A stretch of DNA of 64,000 nucleotides, from NCBI GenBank assembly GCA_025738555.1, contig JAOVFP010000006.1, forward strand, positions 4,836,001 to 4,900,000. The letters are read 5' to 3'. A model generated the notes under the pieces. That model was given only the letters and a program-made list of their open reading frames with translations. It searched no databases and was not told the DNA's origin. The DNA is from Cyathus striatus (taxonomy: Eukaryota > Basidiomycota > Agaricomycetes > Agaricales > Nidulariaceae). A program made the translations under genes and the position numbers. How positions within the stretch are numbered: position 1 is the first letter of the stretch; every line of letters starts with the position of its first letter. Positions 55,594-64,000 of the stretch are shown piece by piece.

Positions 55594-58460
55594 CCACCCC
55601 TCAGAGTATGCACCACACAAGGGAGAGTTGGAGCCTGATCCGTTGGAGTTTGTTCCATATTTAGAATAGGCAAGGATGTATTGCGTCGAGGAGGGGGTAT
55701 GGCGTCACGTTGTGGATTTTGACTCCGTAGCTCGTGTGACACTGAGAGGGGTTGGCTTCGCGGTTGTAGGTACCTGTGGTTTGTGGTTTGAGAGAGCAGT
55801 CGTATGTTGTCATTTGCTCAGGCCTCAGGCTGCCATTGTCAAGCTGGGCGACGTGGTTGGGTGAATCATGCTACATGAACATTCAGGACGAAGGCAAACC
55901 CATACAATATGTAATGAAACAGCAAAAAGAGCTTTTCATGGACGAGTTACTTGGCATGAAGAGGGGGAGTATGAGGAAACCGCAGTCATCGTTTGACGTC
56001 CAGAAAGGGTTTGGGTTTCACACGTGGCATAATGTTTGGCTACACCAGGAGGAGTATATAAGTAATGCCACCTTTGTTTATCTCCGCTGGGCCACGCGAA
56101 CTGGGCGCCTTTTATCAACGCCCACGTCCCCACTAAAATTCGATACTGTACAACCCCTCCACAACCTAAAGTATCACGAACTTCGACTCCACTCCAGAAC
56201 CGATAGAGTATATATGATTACAACTGCGTGTACTTCGAAGCGAAATGACATTGTGAACTGCCAGTAGGAGGGGATGCCGATGGAAGAGCAATGATAAGGT
56301 GTCAGGAAGTACCTTGACAGAGTGGGTCTCAGTGGATCATTGTGCGCCATCTACTATCATCAAAGTTCGCATGTTTAAGTCTTATAACGGGGAGGACATC
56401 CATTGGTGAACTTTATGAGTCCCTTTACTGTACCACAGTATCAATACAGGTGTCCAATAACCAACTGTACAACGTCTTGCGCCGACCAAAAATGTACCTT
56501 TTTAGTGACAAACGTGGTCGAGTAAGTGACTGATTGGATTTGCGTCTCGATTTCGACCAACTACTGCTCTGCAGATGATGGACAAAGGTCCCAGTGAGAG
56601 TGATAACAAGTATGAGGGGCCTAGCTGATTCGGGTCCAATCCCAGTTTAAGTACGTGCTCCAAAAGGACGCTACACTATGTCCCGTACCAATACGTCTAC
56701 CGTATTCCATTCATTTCACCTCGATTTCGAATGGTACATTATCCGCAATCATACGAATATATGTAGCTACTACGTTGGGCGGAAAACTGGTACCTTTTTC
56801 AAACTCTTATTGGATTCAAATTGGATCGCTCTTTGCTTGTGGCTATGTGTTGTATTGTTTTGGTTACAGATAAGTAAGTAAGCTCACTTTTCCACGTTAC
56901 TTATCTTACTACCATTTTTATATTCGTGTTACTTCGACCAGAAGGGGCGAAAACAACGTCTACATATCCTCCGCTCTCGCAGTTACCCCTCCGAATGCAT
57001 CCTCAAGCTATCGTGTTTGCGTCATCAGCGTGTTCGATACTCGACCAATACTTTTTTTTCTTCGAGTCCCCTCTCCTCTCACCATCGCCACATTCCAATA
57101 TAAGGGGTAAATATATCAATGGCACCATTGTGCTAGGACATTGACATGACAGGGAATGACCATAGCTCATAGTGGTGAATAAATGTAGTATGCTGAAGTC
57201 ACATGCATAGGCTTCAAGAGCAGTGGAATGAGAGTTGAAATGTGGACAGTGATGAAGATCTGGTACCAACTACCAGTACCCTGCAAAGTCAAGTTTTATC
57301 ATTCAGAAGTGGTTCAGAAACAAGAAGAATCACCAGTTGTTCCTGTATGAGAAGATAAGACAAAAGTAAAGAAAAGAGCTGTAAGACACATACTGTATAT
57401 ACACAATGCACTCCCCCCCAATGCTTCCTTCCAGTGCCTGCTGCCCTTTCCCGGAGCATAATTCCTGTTCTCATTCATGCAAGAGCTGGCAGTAGATACT
57501 CCAGGGTTCTATAAGTCTGTTCACTTGTCCATTACTTGCCATAAACTCTGTACAGGTCATGCATTGAAGTAGACAGTGTGCTTGGGGTCAACGAGTGGAT
57601 TCATGATGAATGAGCTGCAGAGGGCTAAAATTGTCAGCCTGCAATGCATTACAGTGTCATAGATTACAACAAGAGAATTCAAAGTGTCACTCACTAGGCA
57701 TCAGCCAATCAGGTGGCCAGAAAGTGAGATCACGAACGCGGTCCACAAATTGTCTTTTTAGGAAATCTAAACATCCCCATAACCCAACTACCATAAAAAA
57801 GGTAGTTGGAATTTCATAAAATTACAAGATTCAGGTTTTCCTGATGATATGATCCTACGTAGGAATCACGTATGTCTTCTTGAGATATGAAGCCTTCATC
57901 ATCTTCCAAGATGATGTATCCGATCTGCATACGAAAGCGTATAATCTATGCTGTTCTATCAAGACCTCAAAATTATCATTTGACCGTACACCAACATTGT
58001 TGAGGTTCTTAACCGTTATCTAGTTGAGAATCAAGATGGTAATCAACTATACTTCGTTGTTGATATTCAAGACATCCAGTTCGGGGTGATTTACTATGCC
58101 ATCTGACCAAAACTCGGAAATTAAGCTTCGAACATCACCCCTCTACCTACGAGCGCTCTAAGACAATGAAAAGGCGATACAGAGCCCAAATATGCGTTAT
58201 TGGATACACTGTCACCTTATGCAGCATCGCATAATTTTAACATCATAATATGTTCTTCGTGCAATCCGTAATTACGACGTAGTAATTTAGACGATTTATC
58301 AGATGTATCATTATAGATGGTTGTCAGAAGACTGAAAGAACCAGCTACCGATAGATATCGCGTGTAGCGGAAGGGCTGTGGTATGAGATAGAGGGTGTCA
58401 GAGACGGCTGTAGCTTCCAATGACCTGCCTTGAACAGGTTTATCATTGCTTTGGTAAACT
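55594..58460. other. Intergenic with repeat debris
   Basis: ORFs at 55776-56267, 56655-56881 and 57003-57269 have no domain or paralogue. 57180-57810 contains a diverged copy of the repeat seen at 9250. No gene is supported. Confidence 0.4.
57680..57810 (-). repeat. AGGTAGT hairpin terminus, third copy
   Basis: CATAACCCAACTACCATAAAAAAGGTAGTTGG at about 57778-57810 with adjoining sequence that matches 9250-9400 inverted, including CAGAAAGTGAGATC and TCCACAAATTG. It is read in minus orientation relative to the copy at 9250. Confidence 0.6.
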
Positions 58461-58469
58461 TATATATAT
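58461..58469 (+). promoter_or_regulatory. TATA box of seven-helix copy F
   Basis: TATATATAT 66 bp before ATG 58527, at the distance seen for copies C to E. The flanking sequence is not conserved. Confidence 0.45.
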
Positions 58470-58526
58470 TACGACTTGCGTATGATCAAAAATTTGTTTT
58501 CTTTATCACTTTCTTCTTCATACATA

Positions 58527-59684
58527 ATGCCCACTCACTACGATGGCTACGATGGCGACCCCTTCGAAGACGGCCTGCAAACTTGTACAGATATTACAAC
58601 CTTTTTCACGGACACATATGTGAAGCCCTGGATATACGGAAACATATCCGCCGGAGTGTTATACGGCGCAATAGTGGTAATTGTGATTGCTTATTTTCAC
58701 ATCCTTGTTATACGCGTCAAAAGGGAAAACCCGCTTAGTAAACAACAATGGATCTTATCGATATACGTCGCAGGGACCTTTGTTTTAAGCACCCTTCAAA
58801 TAGCTGGGGCTTTGCAGAATACAACCAAAGGCCTTCACAAGTTCGGATGCACGAATACAGACTTCACTACCATTTCCGGAGGAAAAAGCTGGTTGGAGAA
58901 TGTTTGCTTTATGTTAACAGCTTGGACTGTTGATATGATCATGGTACTAAACTTTTTTTTATGGAATCGCGACTATATTACTACTTTGAACACATTAAAT
59001 AGATCTGGCGCTTCTTCATCATTTATCATGAGCATATGAAATGGAGTATATTTATATTAACTTCGCTAGTTCAAACAGTATCCATAGGTAATGTTTCGGC
59101 ACACGGTGCACAGCATGCGTAATTCAAATGACTGACTTACTATGATCTGTAAATTAGGATTTGGTATTTACACTGCCATCGTTATGTCCGGCTCAACGGG
59201 CTTGATCCCTGATGTAAAGGAATTAATTCACATTCATAACCTATTACTAACCACCAATTAATCAGGGTTTATCTGTTTATGTAGTTATCTTCAGTGAAAA
59301 TTCCAGTTACTGTGAACATCCTACTGACACCTACCTATTTAGAATGGTAATTTTTATTTGGTAGTTTTCGAAGCAGTAGCCCTGCTCCAGAACATAATGC
59401 TTATCACTTTAATTGTGGGAAGACTACTGCTTTGTCGTCGTCTGATTAGAATGGTCTTAGGAAAATGTCACGGGAATGAATATACTGGTGTAGCTTCGAT
59501 GGTGGTGGAGTCCCAATCACTTCTCGGTATTGCTCAAGTCACAATGCTTGTGTCATTAATTGAGACAAATGCTGATATTTCCATATATGGACCAACACTT
59601 TACCAAATTACCGGACAAATCCAGTCTCCTACCCAGACCCTATGGGGTGTCTCGATCCTAGACGGTACGCAGTTCTTAATCTGA
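58527..59684 (+). CDS. Seven-helix membrane protein lacking its last exon (copy F)
   Basis: Exons 58527-58943, 59003-59087, 59158-59213 and 59343 onward. The frame matches copies C and D through MPTHYDGYDG, PWIYGNISAGVLYGAIVVIV, IWRFFIIYHEHMKWSIF, QNIMLITLIVGRLLLC and GPTLYQITGQIQ. At 59624 the expected GT donor is missing (CCAG then TCTCC); the frame reads 20 unrelated codons to a TGA at 59684, giving 299 aa. The unrelated part is the start of a MITE (59633-59817). Exon 5, encoding helix 7 (VLSP..), is not found beyond it. The protein would have six helices, so it may be non-functional. It is the only full-length family member on the plus strand. ATG 58527 is chosen over 58476 by alignment with MSTNYSD. 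Confidence 0.7.
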
Positions 59685-59817
59685 GCTCTTTGGGAGGAAG
59701 TTATTAGAAATACCAAGTTGATTTGATGAACCAATCATGTTGTTTGATTCAATCGTTCCCTTTTTGGAATTTGAGAAATTTGAACCTTAATTCAGTGAGA
59801 CACCCCATAGGGTCTGG
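59633..59817. mobile_element. 185-bp MITE with 21-bp perfect TIRs
   Basis: 59633-59653 (CCAGACCCTATGGGGTGTCT plus C) and 59797-59817 are exact inverse complements. TA occurs close outside both ends (59630-59631 and 59820-59821), consistent with a Tc1/mariner-type TA target. It lies immediately after the last recognisable codon of seven-helix copy F, whose terminal exon is missing. Confidence 0.8.
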
Positions 59818-59999
59818 CATATAATATATACAAATACCACAGCCACCTTGATGGCCATCGCGCCGAAATCATTCTGAGAATGAAAATGGATGTTCAGGGA
59901 CGACGGAAATCAAGGGCAAAATTTTATTAGCAGTGGGGAAGTCGCGTCGATGCGCGTTTGTTTCTTTAGAACACGAGAACCCTGCTTTGAGGGAGCTGT

Positions 60000-62494
60000 A
60001 TGTCCGTTATTCCCTCCGTTTGCGACATACGAAGCAAAACTCTATCGACATTCGGTATACGACCATGTCTCTGGCAGTGCAAAATAGTGCAGGCAGTACT
60101 CAAATGCGATCGCGATGTCATTTCAATCGCTGGGACAGGACTTGGAAAGACTCTAACATTCTGGATGCCTCTCTTGTTCCGTCCTGCAGACAATATTCAA
60201 ATAATTGTTACACCACTCAATATTCTAGGAAAGCAGCATGTGGAGTCGCTGGAGAAAGCAGGGAGGAAGGGCATATTTATTGGAAGGGACACGGCAACTG
60301 CTGCAAATTTCCAGGTAAGTATACTGTCTTCTGTACTCAAATACTGTGACTTACATTCCCTAAGGCAATTGAGAACTTTGAATACCAGGTTATTGTTGTC
60401 AGTCCAGAGCAACTCGTAAAGGACAAAGGAGGCTTTGAACGACTATTCCAGAATCATCGTTTCACAAGTCGCATAATCTGCATCATTGTAGATGAATCAC
60501 ATTGCGTGTATATCTGGAGTTCTTTTAGGCCTGAGTACGCTGAAATGGGACGTCTTCGAGATATCTTACCTAAAGATATTCCCATTCTAATCACATCTGC
60601 AACGCTTCCAAAGCACATTCTAAATGAAGTTCATGATATTCTAAGAATTCGTACCTCAAATCTTGCTGTATTCAGGCAGTCAATGAAGCGCTCAAATATC
60701 TTCTTGGGGGTTCAAAAAATATTGAGCCCAGTGTCGAAATTTGAGGATTTGAAGTTCGTACTGAACAACTGGAAGCCTGGGCATTCGGCACCGCCAAAAT
60801 TTCTTATATTCTTCGATGACATCAATGAGTCAATTGCAGCTAGGGAATACTTATGCAATCAGATTCCACCTGCATATCGTGACAAGATAAAGTGGTTCAA
60901 TGCCGATATGTCAGATGAATTTAAAGAGGACGAAGCACGGAACTTATTAGAGGGACATACCTGGGGAATGTGTACTACAGACTCATTTGGAATGGTGGGT
61001 TTGTTTCGCTGTTTCGAGTTCAAGTAATGTTGCTGATTTTGACAAAGGGAATGGATTTGCCAGATATAAGCTTAGTAGTTCAGTGGCGAGCTACATGTTC
61101 ATTAACCACACTATGGCAAAGAATAGGACGTGCAGCTCGTAATTGAAGTTTGACTGCAAAAGCGATATTTCTTGTGGAGAAGGAGTTCTTTGATGAAGAA
61201 CGCAAGCGGAAAGCTGAAAAGCAAGCAGTAGCACATGAAGCAAAACGCAAACGAAACACGCTTACCAATATTCCCCTAAACCAAGCAAATCATCCCTCAA
61301 ACGGTGTATCACTTCCAGCCAGCATTGAAGTATCAGACGATGGAGGTGATGAAAGTACTGATGAAGTAGTTGTTGACGAGAGAGTGGGCAATCACGAAAC
61401 AGGTGATCAGACAATGGCGCTGTGGGAAAGATATGTAAACACATCCAAACCATCAACAAAGGTTGTCAAGCCCAGAAGGAGGAACGTTGTATTAGAAGAA
61501 GCAATGGATGACCTGATTAATGCTCACACGCACAATATTCCATGTTGAAAAATGCCAATAGAAGCAACATTTGGAGGAACTGATATCAGTAAGTTCCCAT
61601 CATCATTACTTAACCGTTACTCTGGGTTCTGATGGGTATTGGTGTGACTTGGAAGTACCTAGCCCAGATGAATGTGACCCATCCAAACCATCTGGTTGTC
61701 AACGTTGTCAAGATACACCATCCACCACCTGCTGCGACATACACTTGCCTAGTGAGTTCACAGCATTCCTTGTCCCCGCTATAAAGCCCTCTCGACCTCT
61801 TCCACGCACATCAATACCAAAGATGGATACTCCTCGCAAACTTACTGAAGATGACTGGAAGCTGCGGCGCGCATTGGAACACTGGCGTAAAGAGAAGACT
61901 GTGGAGATATTTGGACAAAGCATTCTCGTCGATTTGGGTCCCAGTTTAGCAATGCCTAGTGAGATTTTGGATCGGATTGTTGAATGTGTTCATTTGAAGG
62001 TAATCAAGACGGTTGGCCAACTTGTACATGAAACCCGCTGGAACGATGCTAATGAGTATGGCGAGTCAATTCTCAATGTCATTCAAACTGTGTGGCCAGA
62101 TATCTTTGCTACAACTACTGAGCACGTTCCTCTGCTATCAAACATGCCCATACCCCTGCCTTCTCTTCAAACTTCCACATCTGCAGTAGAAAATGCCAGT
62201 GCTTCAAAAAATTGGTGTTGTAGTCGATGCAAGCAGCTTGGTCATACTTGTAAGTGTTGGTTAATTGTTACATTCGCAAATGTTCATATAATTTATCTTG
62301 TAGCGCGATCTTCAAAATGTCCCAGATTTACAGCACGAACATCTGCCAGTGCGAAGGAAAATGAAGTAATTGCAGGGTCAGCCACTGGAAGACAGTGGAC
62401 TACGGCTTGCTTGCATGAAGGACCTACATCAATCTCGATGCCACAACTGTCGACTTCATCGCTTCAGTTTATCCACTACAATCCAAATTCATAG
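60000..62494 (+). pseudogene. RecQ-like DNA helicase, interrupted by stops
   Basis: Exons 60000-60314, 60365-60994 and 61048 onward are in phase. Motif I is AGTGLGKT (about 60131), motif II VDESHCVYIWSSFRPEYAEM (RecQ DEAHC variant), motif III SATLP, and motif VI WQRIGRAARN at 61114-61143. A TGA (61144) follows directly, yet the same frame continues with SLTAKAIFLVEKEFFDEERK, as expected for the family, to a second TGA near 61546. In another frame 61571-62249 encodes a Cys-rich part (CDPSKPSGCQRCQDT, CCDIHLP), and after an intron (62250-62303) a zinc-knuckle-like WCCSRCKQLGHTSRSSKCP. The 5' start is unsure. Such helicases are multi-copy in agarics, often transposon-linked or subtelomeric. Confidence 0.75.
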
Positions 62495-62508
62495 CTCCAC
62501 CCATTTCA

Positions 62509-64000
62509 CTATTCTATTAGCTCGCCTATTACATCTTCATCGTTAATGTCTTCTTCATCAACCTCAGCTGCTTCAACGTTCTGACCTTCATTATCTACAC
62601 TTACAATGCCAGTCTCCCCCTTCAGAAACATCATCATTCCTTTTTCAATTGGATCTGAGATGCAGTGTTTGCTTTTTCATCCTATCATTTTTCGGTGTGG
62701 TTTGTGCTCCTCAATGTGTCGTCGCAATGCATCAAATGTTTTTGTCATATCAGGATCAGTTCATGCTGATGAGAGATGCTTTAGTGAGAAATTTTGTTCA
62801 ATTGACATACAGATACTCCGGTAAATTTCAATGAGAGATGACTCTTTAATTATTCGATCCACAGTGTAATTGGAGCTAGAGCCGCCATACTCCACTTTTG
62901 TAAAAAGATTATTGAGCTCAACACACCAGTCAACTGCACGAAATTTTCCCGGCTTTCCAGTTGGGTTGATAAGGATATTATGACGGATCGCCTTTTTCAA
63001 GCCCTCGGGGTAAACAACATGTGTTTGATACAGAAACTGTATCATATGTTTTGCATACTTGTGCTTTCCAGTGGCACGAAATATGAAGATCCATGATATC
63101 AGGCAAAGTTTAACACGCCCAATATCACCTTGATTCATTGCATATGAGATTTCTTCATAAAGCAATGCACATTTGTTGAATAGAAGTGCATTCTCATTCT
63201 GCATGTCTCTGCATGATGTATTTGGTTTTCGGATTTCTTCTTGAAAGTTCTCGCCTGCAACATATTTAACAGCAATATCATCTGCAAGAAGTTTAAGACT
63301 ATCAAGGCTGGGCTCTGATGCAGCAAATAAATCAAGGCTAGTGTGAGATGGGTTCCGGTTTACTACCTCTGTACGGAAGCAATCAAGTCGTCGACATATC
63401 CCAGAGTGACTAATTACTTGATGCATTTTTCTAAACCCAGGTTTTGCACCAAAAATTCCAGTCTGCTTTGGTCTCAAAACCCTAATATCGGCCGTGAGAG
63501 ATGTCTCATCATCACGAGAGTTTATAGGTACTATAAAAAGTCGATGGATGCCATCGACACATGCCATTTTGACATGGAAAAGCCCTGGGACAAAAATGAC
63601 ATATTGAAATCGATTCCACGGCTTTTTCTCAATTGAGCAATGCAGTTGTATTGAAAAAATATGGTCACCCGTGCCAAGGTCTCCATGAAATAGCACAATG
63701 TATAAGTTATCATCATGGATCTCATACTGAAACTCGTCAGCCTGAGAAGGCTTTACAGGAGCAACACCACCTTGCTTCATAAGATCTAGAATTGTACTGA
63801 TATTTCCAGATACTGTTGAGTTACTGAACTCCATTGAGCGTGCTGGAACAATAGGAGTCTTAGTAGGCATAATAACTTCCACCTGTTCTGGTGGAGATAT
63901 CTTGTCAAGAAATTGCGAGAAATATGGTGGACCATATTTGCAGAGGTCAGTTAGAAAGAACCATGAATTAAATCGCTGATGTCGAGAGAGTTGACCAGAT
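62509..64000 (-). pseudogene. DUF6589 protein gene, partial and interrupted
   Basis: Minus strand, open from the window's right edge (SGQLSRHQRFNSWFFL at 63999) with no start in view. Family blocks: NLYIVLFHGDLGTGDHIFSI, FVPGLFHVKMACVDGIHRLF, FRKMHQVISHSGICRRLDCF, and AVDWCVELNNLFTKVEYGGS. A TGA at 62761 follows KHLSSA; the frame continues TDPDMTKTFDALRRHIEEHK to another TGA after HRKMIG, then to an acidic tail and TAG at 62509. The continued homology past the stops shows recent nonsense decay. DUF6589 is a large agaric family of unknown function, probably element-borne. Its end lies 14 bp from the end of the RecQ-like gene, tail to tail. Confidence 0.75.

Noticed and set aside
41484..59684. 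Assigning the seven-helix genes to DUF6534
   Set aside because: The overall topology is similar, but the conserved blocks (TTLIVGRLL, VESQ.LLGI, GQIQ.VLSP..L.YRV) do not match the DUF6534 pattern I remember, so the family is left unnamed.
1..64000. tRNA or rRNA genes
   Set aside because: I saw no recognisable cloverleaf or rRNA core sequence, but I did not scan exhaustively; a tRNAscan run would decide.

Overview
The window looks like nuclear DNA of a mushroom-forming basidiomycete (Agaricomycetes). Genes are split by many short GT-AG introns of about 45-75 bp. The protein families (GDP-fucose O-fucosyltransferase-like enzymes, HsbA-like secreted proteins, F-box proteins, AIG1-like P-loop GTPases, DUF6533- and DUF6589-type proteins, a RecQ-like helicase and an expanded seven-helix membrane family) are typical of that group. 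No ribosomal, tRNA or conserved housekeeping gene was recognised. Almost everything is lineage-specific, duplicated or transposon-derived, as in an accessory or subtelomere-like region; the subtelomere idea is inference.

Layout. 1-3.3 kb: 3' end of a seven-helix membrane gene, a decayed five-helix membrane gene, and a 1.04 kb element with 44-bp inverted ends that carries an unknown ORF. 3.6-9.0 kb: an HsbA-like gene cut in two by about 4.7 kb of inserted DNA; the insert holds a nearly perfect inverted repeat (two 1,441-bp arms, 1,224-bp spacer) that folds a truncated element-like gene back on itself. 9-13.8 kb: repeat-derived DNA including a 642-bp TA-flanked MITE. 13.9-14.6 kb: an intact HsbA-like gene. 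15.9-19.3 kb: two tandem O-fucosyltransferase-like genes, each 463 aa in four exons. 19.8-23.2 kb: two tandem GTPase genes sharing an unusual G3 motif. 24-26.5 kb: DUF6533-like gene remains. 27-28.2 kb: C-rich minisatellite. 30.5-36.4 kb: F-box gene, truncated F-box paralogue and a seven-helix gene. 38.5-40 kb: an element packed with CACGCTCA motifs. 41.5-55.5 kb: three tandem minus-strand units, each a five-helix gene followed downstream by a seven-helix gene, in different states of decay, with a 3.5 kb TIR element inserted between two of them. 58.5-59.8 kb: a seven-helix gene whose last exon is lost beside a MITE. 60-64 kb: a convergent pair, RecQ-like helicase (+) and DUF6589 protein (-), both interrupted by in-frame TGA codons.

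The main theme is duplication followed by decay. Functional candidates (frames open across all inferred introns) are the HsbA-like gene, both O-fucosyltransferases, both GTPases, the first F-box gene, the seven-helix genes at 35.3, 41.5 and 45.7 kb, and the five-helix gene at 53.7 kb. Exon boundaries were inferred by eye from splice consensus, codon phase and paralogue comparison. No transcript data or database search was available.
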